A DNA stretch of 64,000 nucleotides from Sphaerolaimus hirsutus (Eukaryota; Nematoda; Chromadorea; Monhysterida; Sphaerolaimidae): NCBI GenBank assembly GCA_964036195.1, contig OZ038455.1, positions 12,851,855-12,915,854 on the forward strand, in the 5' to 3' direction. A model generated the notes under the pieces. The model was given only the letters and a program-made list of their open reading frames with translations, had not been told where the DNA came from and made no database searches. Numbering within the stretch: position 1 is the first letter of the stretch; the number at the start of each line of letters is the position of its first letter. The position numbers were made by a program, and so were the translations under genes. Below are positions 24,601 through 35,158 of the stretch, piece after piece.

Positions 24601-27600
24601 TTTGCCATTTAAATGCCACGAGATGTACCTACCGTATTACCTCGAATTATCCCTTCCCTTGAATTAACCCCCCCCCCCTCGAATTAACCCCCCCCCCTCA
24701 AATTTTGCTGGCGAAATAATAAACCCCCATGGGGGTATTTCGAGGTAATACGGTATTCGCTAAAAATTATAAGGTCACAATTTGATGCGAAACCAAAAAT
24801 GCTAGAATAGTCTGAGCACATACTACATAGAAAGTTACAGAATCAGAAACCTTTTGGTACCTACACACAATATTTATTTTTTTAGCAGTCAAAAATTGCA
24901 CAGAACTTGCAAATTGCAGAGCAAATCAAGTGCGACCACAACACACACAAGTTTGCGCGGTTGTGCGAGGTGGCTCCAATGCCAGTTGATGGAACGACTG
25001 GTGGTGCCGCGGCTAGTACTGGTTGGTATAATATTTATAAATTGTGAAACTGGTTGAGTGATGACACCCCACACCACACAGGTGTGGGGTGTCAGTGAAG
25101 AATGCATTCGCCATTCATATTTACTTGCATACATACACAGATACATGTCCAGTGTATACAAGCACCAGTACTTCAACCTCAACTACAACTACATCAACAT
25201 CCACCACCACATCAACATCAACATCAACATCGACCACTACACCAACATCAACATCCACAACAACACCAACGCCAACAACAACAACGACACCAACGTCAAC
25301 AACAACAACGACACCAACGCCAACAACAACAACGACACCAACGCCAATAACAACAACGACACCTACGCCAACAACAACAACGACACCAACACCAACAACA
25401 ACAACGACACCAACGCCAACAACAACAACGACACCAACGCCAACAACAATAACGACACCAACGCCAACAACAACAACGACACCAACGCCAACAACAACAA
25501 CGACACCAACGCCAACAACAACAACGGCACCAACGCCAACAACAACAACGACACCAACGTCAACATCCACAATGACACCAATGTCAACATCGACAACCAT
25601 ACCAACATCAACATCCACAACCATACCAACGTCAACATCCACCACCACCACACCAAACTCGGGTTTCATACTTCTTATAGATTTTCACCTTCAAAATAAC
25701 TACTTAGGTCGTGTGTTTTTTACCTATGTTTAGCATGCCAGGTATAATAAAATATGTTCCGGGTCAACATGCGGGATGGGTCTACATGCGGAATAGTGCA
25801 GCGCCGTTACACCCTCCCCCCAGATTTTGATTTCGTACACCCCCGTAGATAGAATGATGTCATGCCAAAAAAGAACGATTACCTATATAGGTGCCGTACA
25901 CCAGTCGGAAGCAGTTCATATGGCAAAGAATGGGGAAATATATACATTTCGCCTAATTCTGGGCAATATATTTATACATTTTTTGAACTTGTAGGGCCAA
26001 TCATGTCCCCAACAAATTCCCTCCAAGGCAACTACAAACAGCAAAAAAAACATCAGACCACATGGGCACTTTTCAGGCGTCACAACATCTACACTGTGCG
26101 AATGGTCAGCGCCCAGCGCGTGTTCAGTCTCCTGTGGTTATGGCTTCAAATTCAGCACTTGTAATGTGTCAAATGTGGAACATGTCAAGTACGAGCCCTG
26201 CTCCACAGCCTACTGCAAAGGTACAGTTCGGAAAGGTGATAGCCGCGAAATTGTGACAATTGCACAAACTTGACATTACAGATTACAGCGGCGAGCCTGA
26301 ACTGGCCGCGTGCAACAGCCTTGGGGGTTTTTACGCCCGGCACTCGTGCATTTACCCGGTCAATGTGCCTACAAAAATATGGCAGGTAAATAGTCACGTA
26401 CCTCGTATGCAATGTTAAATTAAAAACGACTTTTCGACAAATGCACAAAAACGTGTGGAGCGGATAAAAAGCGCTCAACATTCTTGCTATACCGAAATAA
26501 TGGCTACTTTTCCATCGCTACTTGTAAAAGCGACATTTTATGATATACCTACTCCGCAACCTACATGCTATGCGTTTTTTTAATGAGACACTGCATTGTG
26601 ACGTAATCATAAAAAAATTGTTCCAGGCACGAAACGTGTTTTGGTTATAACCCCGCTTTTGAAGTATCCTGCTCGCACGTAATCGACTTAAACATAACTT
26701 ATTTTGGCCACATACATTGCGGTCCACAGAGTACCCATCAATTCTACAAGCCGACATATCTAAACATACTCATAATTCATTTCACAGGACGGTTTCGATG
26801 CGTGCACTGCGACGGGCGGAGAAATGACCAGGATGCATGACACCAATAACCTGCTGCAAAGTGTCTCCAGTTTTTTATTGCAAAATGTTCGTGATATTCT
26901 GTGTGATGATGTGAAATGCAATGGAAAATATGCGAAAATCCATTTTTACAGCACCCGGACGCGTTGCATTTCATCGCTGGTAAAACTACTGGTCCATTTG
27001 CACACTGGATGAAAGGCGCTTCGTCTACTGATGGGAATCTGGTTGTTAGTGAATACGCTTTTCTCAGCTATTTTAAGATTGACGTTTCAAAATTTGATCA
27101 AACAATTGTGAGTAAAATTGGGTGTACAAAATTTTTAAAAATTCTGAAAATTTAAATTAAAAAGTTATATATGTCCACCTAGTGAATTCATGTTGATGTT
27201 TGTTTACACTTCCGAGCTTATAGTATTTAAACATTCCAGCACTACTTCGACGTTGGTTTTGGGCGATTTGGCGGGCGCGGACGTGGCGTTGGCGTGTACG
27301 TAAGTGTTGAGTGGCATCGCATCTGCGTCTAAACGGTGGTGCTATGCTACGTTGGCAGAGTTTTTCCTGTGCCCCACTTTTGTATGTGTGTCAATTCGGC
27401 CAAGGAAGGATAAAATGGAGGTATTAAGGATCTGTCAAAGTTGTCTGTGATGTAGTGTAAATATGTATTTTATTTTTTAACCAACCCGGAAGTATTTGTA
27501 TAGATATGGAAGCATTTTGAAAAATGGTGTGGCAACAGATTTATTTAGTTGGCTAAAAAGACATTTTTGCATGCAGTCTAGATCGCATAAAAATAAAAGA

Positions 27601-30600
27601 GTGTAGTTTTTCTAAATTAATTAGCTAAAACGAAAAGTGACGCTGTTGTTACATGCTGTAGTGTGTAAATGGTCAGTGGTGACTGAGGACACATAATATT
27701 TGTGACTTTCACTGCAAAATTCGAAGTGTTGATGCCATGGCTGTTAGTCTAGTGTGGACTGTACATTTCCATTCGAGAGACAAAGTTGATTCCAACACGA
27801 TTTTACTGAGTACACTGAAATATAGTTGGTGCGGTGATGATTGGTGTTGAGATGAGAGGCAATTAAAAGAATTGAGTTTAACGCAACAAACATGACCACA
27901 TGTTTTAATGCCTACTCCCTTGGCTTGCTGTGAGAGCAGCCCAGTCCGCCAATCTCATCGAAACATGCACCCATACAGTGACAAGTGTACTCATTTTTGC
28001 TTTAATTGAAAGTTTGGTTGTTTCGGGGTGCGGTTTTGTACAGTGCGCATGGGATTGTCAGTCATGGTTAAGTTGCCTTAGCTGGTAGCAGATGAGTGGT
28101 AGTAGCGAAAGTGTTTTTTAAGAAAAAAGTGTCTTGGGTCGTTAATGGCTGTTGCGTTTTGGCATGTGGCAGTGGATTCATTCAATTTTAATTGAGTTTG
28201 TTTTCTTTCTATAAAAATGCGATCTGGACATGCATTTGAGTTTTACTGAATAAAAAGTTCGAATTGTTAAGTTGCCAATCATTTGTGTTTTGCGTTATAC
28301 CAATTCCATATCTATTCCTGTTTTAAGTTCTAATTTTTGGAAGTATATTTGATAGAAGATAGGTAAAACTCGATTTTTTCTCATTTTCATCTGATGTTTT
28401 GGTTTGGCAACATCACTAGTTTTATTTACCTAATCCCAGATTTGTTCTCAAATGCGTATTTCCTTTTCCTTAAACTGATAGGTTGGCATTTGGATATGTA
28501 GGAATTTTATGCAAATTTTGTGGCCGATCTTTGTTCGCCAAGAGATGAAATAATTACACCGCTCATTTCTAAGTATTTTTGATAGTGGAAAGGTGATTTG
28601 ATTCGATTTTATATTTTATCATTTAATGGAATTTCCGCTAGGGTTCTTTATAAAGGTACCGTAGTTTTAATAATTTCCTTGACAGTCAGTGTGAATAGAA
28701 TTTCATTCACCTTACCGGTATCCTAATTTTACTATGGATTATCCTCCTTACGACATTTTGTCATTGTGCATCAATAATATGTGTGCTTCTTACGCTTTGG
28801 ATATCAACGTTGTGTTCATTTACTATGTGCTCTTTTTGCTAATGGGATTATTGTTCGCTGGTTTATTCGCTTCTATTATCACCGTGTGTTTCCCCGTACG
28901 TGGTGGTGGATTTGGATTTTCTGTTGAGTTCGCCGAATAATTTTTGAATCGCCCGCCATTTTTTCGCGCTAAAGTTTGTTTTTATAGCGTTTTTTCTTTT
29001 CTCTCTATTTTTCTTGTGCTCGTTCCGTGTGAATTCTCTGTGTGTTTTTGATCGACATATCCGTAAAACTGACGCTGTGAATAATTTTAGGTATGCCTGA
29101 ATTGAAATTCCGTGTGGCTATCTAATCGTTTGTGGGTCATTGGCTCATGGTATGTGCAAGCGGAGTCTGGACTTGTATTATGTTGATGCGTATAAAAGCT
29201 TACCGTTACCTAGAATAAGGGTCGATTCAGTTGAATTACTTCGTTTCCAGTTTTTCGAAAGTTTTGTGCTGCTGGTTTTGAACTCGCTATCAGTTGTTTC
29301 CAATTCTCTTCCTTTCTGATGTGTGAATTCCGAGTCTAAAAATCTCGCCTAAATAAAAACTCTTCTAAAAAACTTCAGACCCCTTGGTGTAAATTACACA
29401 TCCAACTAATCTACTGCGTTGATAAATACGCCATTCGCTAACTAACTAACTAAGTTGACGTGACGTACACCCGTGAATTCATCCCAGTGGATTCACCATT
29501 GTGCGGTCGCGATTCAATTTGTAGTCAATTTTCCGTTGCCTTACTTTGACGCTCAATCAAACATGCAAGTGTGAGACCGGTAAAACTTGGCATTGAGCCA
29601 GATTGGAAAATTGGTTGAGTAAAAAGTAGTTGAGTGAAAATTCATGACACAATGACAGATCCAAAAAATAGAAGCGGATTTCGATGAAGGACTGAATGAG
29701 CAAAATATATGCCCAAACGAAAACCTACCGTATTTCCTCGAAACTTCCTTTTTTTTCTCGTAAAGCTCACTTTGACCAGGGTGTATTTCCAGGGGAGGAA
29801 TTATCATTTCATCATCATCATTCTCCCGTAATAAAAACAATTGCAAACAGTGCGGCATATGATGAAATTTTTTTTTTGTAAGTCCCGTATCAGCCCTTAT
29901 TCTGCCACCCGCTTCCAATCCAACAGCAGTTTTTCTCTACCCGAGTCAGAATTTGGGTCGTATAAGCCTCAACCTCAATCTGCCCCCCCATCCCCACAGG
30001 CGCTAGACGAGGTAGAGTTCACCAGGCGCTCAAACAAGGCGTGCCTGTCCATCGTGGCCGAGCAGAACGATCAGGACCGGGCGATCAAAATGCCCGGCAA
30101 ACTGCAAACTGTCGCCTGCGACGCGGCTGATCTTGACGCCGCCGCCGCGTTGTGCACAAAACGTAAATTTGGACGTGTCGTTTTATAGATCCCACACACA
30201 CTAGTTGACATGACATAAAATGTCAACTGGTTACCATCCCAATGCAAAGTTGGCCGACGAGTAGCACTACGCATTATTGTATACACATAGGTAGCCCACA
30301 CATACACTTAATGCCGGCCTTGTATTTACATACAGCAACGTTTTTTCAAAACCACAGCTTTATTTGCAACATGATTCAACACATTCAACACGATAATCGT
30401 TCCTCGGCTCGTGAGCAAGCTTTGAATTGGGATGGGAACCAATTGACACTTGGTTTTTGTAACTACTGTATGTGGCGCTATAAAGTGAAATACCGTGTAG
30501 TGTTCGACAGAAGACAGACAGCAAACGGGTAGAGGTTGTGGAGCCTAAAATAAAGTAGTGGGCCCACCCCGGCAAGGGACCACACCCACAAACCTGTAAA

Positions 30601-31575
30601 ATACCACGTAAATTGTCACGCAATTGGCACGCAAAGCAATGCAAAATCGATTGTAAACGCCTCAAATATATAATTTTTTCGCCATTTTGCATGACTTTTA
30701 ACACCCTGCACGACATTTCACAGTGCCCTGGAGCTGATTACAGCGGCACCCGACAACCAACGCAATCCCAACCGCAGGCACGAGGCACATGGACTTCAGC
30801 CGGGGCCCGGCCGGCCACCGCCTGGAGCCGCGCGCCGACGCGCCCAACTTGACCGAGCTGAACGCGGACACCGAGTGGATGTGCGGCCTGGCGTGCAAGA
30901 GGCACTCCGTCTGCTTGGGATATAATTACCAGTGCGTGTGGCCGGCTTTGGCACAGTTCCAAATGGTGCTTGCGATGAGCAAATGCGTGTGATTAAATAC
31001 ATTTGCACAGCGGAGGGGTCTCCAATGGGGGGGGTTATCCACCCCCCCCAAACCGCACAGCTATCTAGTATCTATCCTAGAGGCCACTCAGATATCTATC
31101 CCGGAGGCAATTTTTTGCTATTACCCCTTGACACCCCCCCCAAAGCACCCAGCTATCTAGCTATCTGGAGCGAAATTTGAGAAATCACACCCCAATTTTT
31201 GTTCAAAATCGGTAATTTTCACCCCGTTTCATAGATTTTCACCTCCAAAATCACTAGTCCATATCCCTTTTTGCCAATTTTCAGTACTACTGAGAGTTCA
31301 ATAAATTTCTGGCGAAAAAATAAACCCCCGGGGGGTAATTCGAGGAAATACGGTACCTATTGTGAGGTATTTTACACGTACTGATTGTATACGTGACAGC
31401 ACTTGCATCGCTCATGTTCTTTACCCCCTACAGAGTGTCCAGCGGCGTGTGCGAGCTGGCGGCCGTGAAGGATAGCCTCAAGAAAAATATTAAATCCGCA
31501 GCGGGCACTTCGAAGGCACTTTACAATGTCGTCACCGCGGAAGAAGATTTCTATTATTTCAATAGACACAATTGA
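21692..31575 (+). CDS. Gene A: secreted CTLD-mucin-TSP1-CTLD-PAN protein
   Basis: Exons: 21692-21752, 21831-21900, 22807-22884, 23067-23149, 24092-24241, 24920-25015, 25141-25662, 26077-26220, 26282-26385, 26788-26886, 26952-27044, 30000-30162, 30778-30931, 31434-31575 (TGA); about 652 residues. Exon 1 is a signal peptide. Exons 2-6 form a first CTLD (CYGLTGRSW, WMDAQADCESL, NNADYCINL, LCE). Exon 7 is a Thr/Pro mucin linker. Exon 8 is a TSP1-like module (CEWSAPSACSVSCGYG). Exons 9-12 form a second CTLD (DGFDACTATGGEM to CTK). Exons 13-14 carry a PAN/apple-like Cys pattern (CGLACKRHSVCLGYNY, GVCEL). Phases agree throughout and match paralog gene B. The exon-11 donor could be GTTAGT at 27045 or GTGAGT at 27108; both keep frame. 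The A11-to-PAN join uses donor GTAAAT at 30163; if unused, the protein ends at 30188. Likely an extracellular glycan-binding or barrier protein (inference). Confidence 0.85.
22207..22629. repeat. MITE, TACCGTATT family, in gene A intron 2
   Basis: Ends TACCGTATTACCTCGTAATA and TTCGAGGTAATACGGTA are inverted. G-run blocks (GGGGGGTTAATTCGAGGGGG) fill the right half. Confidence 0.75.
22885..23066 (+). mobile_element. MITE acting as an intron (introner-like)
   Basis: A 182-bp copy of the GGCAGTCCCAGACCCTG family lies between two halves of one CTLD coding exon. The upstream half ends ACC AG and the element begins GTGTCAATCCCAGACCC; it ends GGGTCTGGGACTGCCCCCAG and coding resumes with A CTG. The donor GT and acceptor AG are therefore the element's own terminal bases, and removing it gives an open phase-2 joint (..LLT-R-LALLD..). 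In paralog gene B the equivalent exon (37641-37807) is continuous (..LLG-R-LALLD..). CCAG directly repeats at both borders and could be the target duplication. Splicing is inferred from sequence. Confidence 0.85.
23179..23251 (-). tRNA. tRNA-Val (anticodon AAC)
   Basis: The complementary strand begins GGTTCCATGGTGTAGTGG, has anticodon loop CTAACAC (AAC) on a TCTGT/ACAGA stem, a T arm GGTTCGAGCCC and an acceptor stem GGTTCCA paired with TGGAGCC (one G-U). Both A-box and B-box promoter elements are intact. CCA is not encoded. It lies antisense 29 bp downstream of gene A exon 4. Confidence 0.95.
23614..23807. repeat. MITE, TACCGTATTTCCTCG family, gene A intron
   Basis: Ends ACCGTATTTCCTCGAAATAC and TTTGAGGAAATACGGT are inverted; the interior has GGGGGGTTATT and GGTATTTCGAGG blocks. 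Confidence 0.75.
24630..24755. repeat. Short MITE, TACCGTATTACCTCG family
   Basis: Only 126 bp: TACCGTATTACCTCGAATTA at the left and ATTTCGAGGTAATACGGTA at the right with C-run blocks between. It lies in the intron before gene A exon 6. Confidence 0.75.
25141..25662 (+). repeat. Mucin-type tandem repeat, 24-bp unit, in gene A
   Basis: A 522-nt exon encoding about 170 residues that are nearly all Thr, Ser and Pro. The core is about a dozen imperfect copies of a 24-bp unit (ACACCAACGCCAAC plus AACAACAACG) giving PTPTTTTT; the flanks are ACATCAACATC-type STST repeats. CPVYTSTST at its start matches CPVHTSTST of gene B. Dense Thr/Ser predicts O-glycosylation and an extended stalk between the two lectin domains. 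Open frames on the complement are shadows of the repeat. Confidence 0.9.
27107..29649 (+). mobile_element. Solo LTR (2543 bp) of the gypsy-like element, in gene A
   Basis: It aligns along its length with the 2636-bp LTRs at 39919 and 53965 but with many substitutions and indels. It begins TGTGAGTAAAAT, ends TTCATGACA and is flanked by a 4-bp duplication CAAT (27103-27106 and 29650-29653). No internal region remains, so it is the product of LTR-LTR recombination. The TATAAAAG at 29191 and an AATAAA are conserved. It lies just after the exon carrying the middle of CTLD2. Confidence 0.93.
28734..28940 (+). CDS. U3-encoded 68-residue membrane protein (solo LTR copy)
   Basis: An intact ORF inside the solo LTR, colinear with those at 41556 and 55602 with no indel or stop. 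It has a polar N-terminus (MDYPPYDIL), a hydrophobic segment of about 28 residues (positions 26-53) and a GGGFGFSVEFAE tail. By hand count about 31 of 69 codons differ from the intact LTR copy and about 20 of those are silent. Function unknown; no family recognised. Confidence 0.7.
   Translation: MDYPPYDILSLCINNMCASYALDINVVFIYYVLFLLMGLLFAGLFASIITVCFPVRGGGFGFSVEFAE
29726..29800. repeat. Partial MITE, TACCGTATTTCCTCG end
   Basis: One end (TACCGTATTTCCTCGAAAC) followed by decayed interior; the opposite end is not clear. Located in the gene A intron after the solo LTR. Confidence 0.5.
30191..30565. repeat. Inverted-repeat element in gene A intron
   Basis: Inverted segments TGTCAACTGGTTACCATCCC (30221) and GGGATGGGAACCAATTGACA (30430) define the arms; the outer left end is CACACACTAGTTGACA. 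Related arms occur at about 35852 and 36350 inside the 35436-36642 element. Confidence 0.6.
30574..30735. repeat. Diverged MITE, GGCAGTCCCAGACCCTG family
   Basis: ACACCCACAAACCTGTAAA at the left and GACATTTCACAGTGCCCTGG at the right, with the internal GTCACGCAATTGGC and GCATGACTTTTAACAC motifs of the family. It ends 42 bp before the PAN exon of gene A and is intronic. Confidence 0.6.
31005..31355. repeat. C/G-run repeat and MITE end in last intron of gene A
   Basis: Contains CCACCCCCCCCAAA-type blocks, CTATCTAGCTATCTGG motifs and the right end of the TACCGTATTTCCTCG family (GGGTAATTCGAGGAAATACG). The CTATCTATCTGGAGCGA motif recurs at 39330-39360, suggesting a shared element that I cannot fully delimit. 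Confidence 0.5.
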
Positions 31576-31644
31576 TAATTGGCAGCGCTTTTTTACCCAT
31601 CTTTATTGTCAATACTTTTTGCTTAATTAAATAATTAACAGGCA

Positions 31645-34600
31645 TCACAACAACTTCAGGTGACCAGTAATTTTGTCCAAAATTGGCGCCTCGCCCAAAA
31701 CGCACAAAATCGCGGGCACGGGCGAACACTCAATGTTACTTTTTGGACTGTCGCCAATGTCCGGCAGTCCACATTGTCCAGTTTTCAACAGAATCGCCTT
31801 CAATCGTGCATTGGCTTGGCATTGATCGAATAAGTCCATCAGTTCCTTCGTTGTGGGACATTTTACTGCCACCTGCACGCGCACGCGGACACGGCGTTAT
31901 CGAGATGCTACCGTATTTCTTCGATTTAGAATGGCCTACGTACAGAGTAACTCGACACCGCAAATAGAAGGGCAGATTTTGAATTTTTGGGCACATATAT
32001 TTATAAGTGATCTTCCATTTTCCAATAGAAAGGCACGCATAATTGAGAATTCAATTGTGCCAAATTGGCGCCACGCACGCTGGATGTCAACTGGATTCGT
32101 GTCAACTAAATTTTATTGAATTATGCTATTTCAACTGTCCTATCTGATAGAGCATAGTTAATTTTACATAATGGCACTTCATTTGCATTCTTTCTGTTAA
32201 GTGTGATGCTTTTAAAGCTGTTCATGTGTTATTTAGTTGACATTCAATTGAGACGAATTTGCGATGTCAACTAGCGTGTGTGGGCCCAACACAAACATTG
32301 AACCGTGAAATACCGTGTGAAATTATTTTTAATTGAGGCCGATTAGAGGGACCAGACTTTTAACAATTGATAAGGTAACGCTGTCCCCTTTAGTTTCACA
32401 CAATTGCAAGTTTACGAAAATTGGTGTAAAACGATTCTGAATTATTGAAAAGCAGTTAGCACGCCACTCCATTAGAAGAAATAGGGTAGGGAGTAGGGTA
32501 ATTTAGGAAACTGTTCAGAAGTGAAAGACAGACTGAGGCCACTTGAAAATGAGCAATGATGTGAAATACTAGCAGTCCATCTAAACGTGATTGATTAAGG
32601 TTTCCCAGCTAACCCCACAAGAAGTTAAAGAGCCGTTGCAAAATGTATAAAAACACACGCAAAACCAGCCTTCATGTGGCCCCACGTGAGCCAGCGGGCA
32701 CTCCCAGACCCTGTAAAAAGCCCCGCAAAATGTCAAATGTCATGCAAAGTGTCAAAAGTCATGGAAAATGCCCTGCGAAATGGCAACTCGGTTGCCATTT
32801 TGCAGGGCGTTTTCCATGACTTTTGTCACTTTGCATGACATTTTACATTTTACAGGGCTTTTTACAGGGTGTGGGAGTGGCACCAGTTGCGCAAAATCGG
32901 CGCAACAATGTCATCGCGCGACAGGTTTCTCAGCTGCGCCAGCAGTTCAATCGATGCCGTCGTGGTGCAACTGCAACGTGTATTTAGGTACTTTTGAATA
33001 CTTGTGTATTTTTTTCGGAATAAGTGGCATACCCAATCTTTCAATCTTGGCTTGAAGTGATAAGATAAACGATAAGACAACCTAACAAGAAAAGCGGTAA
33101 TGATGGGTTAGTGGGACTGCAAGAGTCCAGAAAAAATAGTCTCAGGAAAAATTAGTGTGCCCAAAATTCCGGACGGGATAAAGTAGAAAACTGTGAGCAA
33201 ATTCGATTGATACCACGGACGCACTTATCGTAATCATTCCGGAATCCAATTGACACGTTTGTACAGTGTTTTCCGGTATCCAATGGCTACCGTTCTCTAG
33301 CGCATCATATTGGCGGCACGCACACTAGGTATTTCACAAGTTGCGTACTGCGTTCAGTTGCGTACTACAAATTTAGAATGTGGTGCTAGCGCCACAGTAA
33401 AATATCGCCACAGTAAAATGGCACCAAGTTCAAAGAGCTCCGTGGCACTTTTTGCTTTGGCGCTAGCATCAAATTATAAATTTTTAGTACGCCAACTGAA
33501 CGCAGTTCGCCACTCGTAAACTAGTGTGCGGACCGCCATTCTAAGTGCGATATGTTCTAACAAAATGGACGATAAGTAATAAACGTAACATTAACCATCA
33601 ATTGAACAAGGAAGTAAAGCAGACTTGCAAATAGTGGTTTTTGCATTTTTCCCGATGTAAGGGGCGGGTAGACTGCGGTTCAGCACCAAAAGCATCTTGA
33701 CATCGCCGCGCACGTTCGCTCGGAAAACGTCCGCTGTGAAGGCGTGTGAATAGATTTACAATACTTCGCGCAGATGGCGCAACATAAATATTTACAATGC
33801 GCAAATTGCTGTACATTTTTCCTGGCTGCACTGATGTGAAGTACAGTGTGTTTTGAGTGTGAAATAGGCTAATTTAAAGATGTCTGGACGTATTTTGTAA
33901 AAAGCAAAAAAGCAGTTTTTTAAATGCGGATTCGTTGAAAAAGGCGCCCATTTTTCCACCCCTCGTCAGATCAGTATATCACTATTCTTTTTTCAGGGCT
34001 ATTTTTGGTGCTTGTCTTGTCATTGTCGAATGCAGTATGGCAGTATGTGCAGTAGGGATGGCCGATTTTTAGCCGTTTAAAAAAAAACAGGCATCGAAAC
34101 CATTTTTTTTTTTAAAACGGCAGCCAAAATTTTTAGTACTAAGCACTAGGTATTTTGCAATTTTTTTGCGCGCAAGCGCACAATTTCACATGCCCATTAG
34201 CATTGGTGGTTGTTTTCATTGGTTTTGAGGCATTTATAGTGTGAAACCTTCCATTTGTTCATGCTATTGTGTCATAATAAGCCGTGATATGTTAGTGTAG
34301 TATATAATATTCAGCCAATGTGCCCCCATATAGCTGTACAGTGTAATACATCACTGCCAATGTATTTGCCTGCTCTTATAACCTTATTTAAGCACTTTTC
34401 CATGCCCAACTTCACTTGAAGTCACGAACATTCGGCAAAAAGCGATATACGCGACATAAAACAGATATTTTTGACATAAATACCCACTTGTAATGCTATC
34501 CCATGGCTCCACAGCCATTCTGTGGCTATATATAACATAAAGTACTGCCAGTTGTCTAATGTACCTGTATATGTTGACCCATAACCATAACTGGGAGCTT

Positions 34601-35116
34601 TTTTAAAAAAAAACGTTTTAAATTGAAAAACCGTTTTATAAAAAAACAGGGTCGTTAAAAAAACGTTTAAAAAACCGTTTTAAATTTAAAAACGTTTTAT
34701 AAAACAACAGGGTCGTTAAAAAAACGTTTTTTTGGCTATCCCTAATGTGCAGGGAATGAATGAACGCTGAAATATGTTCACAGTCATTCACCGGAACTAA
34801 TACAGGATATAACATGATTTAACAATATTTTCTATGGCGCCCAGCATTATAAACATTTCTTTGGTGGCGTCACCGCGCCATTTTTCCTGGCGCTTCTCCA
34901 TCACAAATCCCTACCACCTAGAGTATTGGCCCTCACAGCACACTCACATCCTGCAAACCTCCCACAAGCAATCAACGCAAAAACAAGTGTTAAATCACCA
35001 GGGGTTACGATGCCCAACGTGTTCCCCGGCCGCTTCCTATAGGCCCACCATAACAGCGCCGCGCCCGCAGCCGCGGCGCCGGCACACGCCGCATACTGTA
35101 AAAAGGTGGTGCACAT
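31645..35116 (-). CDS. PTRH2: Peptidyl-tRNA hydrolase 2-like protein
   Basis: PTH2 releases peptides from peptidyl-tRNA; animal members are membrane-anchored at mitochondria. Exons on the complement: 35116-34999 (start, hydrophobic anchor AAAAGAALLWW then YRKRPG), 33733-33625 (VRGDVKMLLVL), 32970-32884 (ASIELLAQL to ILRNW), a short segment near 32700-32654 (TWGHMK), and 31872-31645 (VAVKCPTTKELMDL through the family-typical ending DKITGHLKLL, TGA). The first three join in phase. The joint around the short exon is interrupted by a MITE (32692-32883) and its exact splice sites are uncertain. The substrate-binding segment after the first strand is poorly conserved (GKNAKTTIC where the family has a GKGK/AAQxxHA motif), so it may be a divergent paralog or a decaying gene. 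Its stop is 69 bp from that of gene A, on the opposite strand. Confidence 0.78.
32070..32286. repeat. Palindromic MITE, CACGC...TGTCAACT ends
   Basis: CCACGCACGCTGGATGTCAA at the left and TTGCGATGTCAACTAGCGTG at the right are inverted; inner arms GTGTCAACTAAA and TTTAGTTGACA also pair. It lies in a PTH2 intron. Confidence 0.7.
32692..32883 (-). mobile_element. MITE interrupting PTH2 coding sequence
   Basis: A GGCAGTCCCAGACCCTG-family copy. Read on the gene's strand, the coding sequence ends CGCAACTG and the element starts GTGCCACTCCCACACCC, giving a donor GT at its first bases. It ends GGGTCTGGGAGTGCCCGCTG, after which coding-like sequence resumes (CTCACGTGGGGCCACATGAA). PTH2 family members are continuous here. 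The most likely acceptor is the AG at 32702-32701, inside the element end; the terminal position itself reads TG, not AG. Confidence 0.7.
33312..33537. repeat. Palindromic MITE, GGCGG..CACACTAG ends
   Basis: GGCGGCACGCACACTAGGTA and CTAGTGTGCGGACCGCC are inverted, as are internal CTGCGTTCAGTTGCGTAC and GTACGCCAACTGAACGCAG. Located in PTH2 intron 2. Confidence 0.8.
34053..34744. mobile_element. hAT-like MITE, TAGGGATGGCC ends, 8-bp TSD
   Basis: Ends TAGGGATGGCCG and GGCTATCCCTA are flanked by a perfect 8-bp duplication ATGTGCAG (34045-34052 and 34745-34752). It is the uninterrupted relative of 17052-19366 and lies in PTH2 intron 1. A-rich AAAAAAACGTTTT blocks are subterminal. Confidence 0.9.
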
Positions 35117-35158
35117 TTGAAACGATATTTACAATGAAATATGTAGGCGGAGGGTGGA

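Noticed and set aside
25260-25560. CRISPR-like regular repeat array
   Set aside because: Units are contiguous without unique spacers, code for PTPTTTTT and lie in an animal exon.
25121-25669. Long open frames on the complement and other frames across the Thr-rich exon (Val-rich, Gln/His-rich)
   Set aside because: They are shadows of the 24-bp repeat; only the + frame encoding Thr/Ser/Pro is bounded by phase-matched splice sites and has a paralog.
30191-32286. One large 2.1-kb transposon with CACACACTAGTTGACA ends spanning both positions
   Set aside because: The interval contains the PAN exons and the end of the PTH2 gene, and each end belongs to its own short palindromic element.
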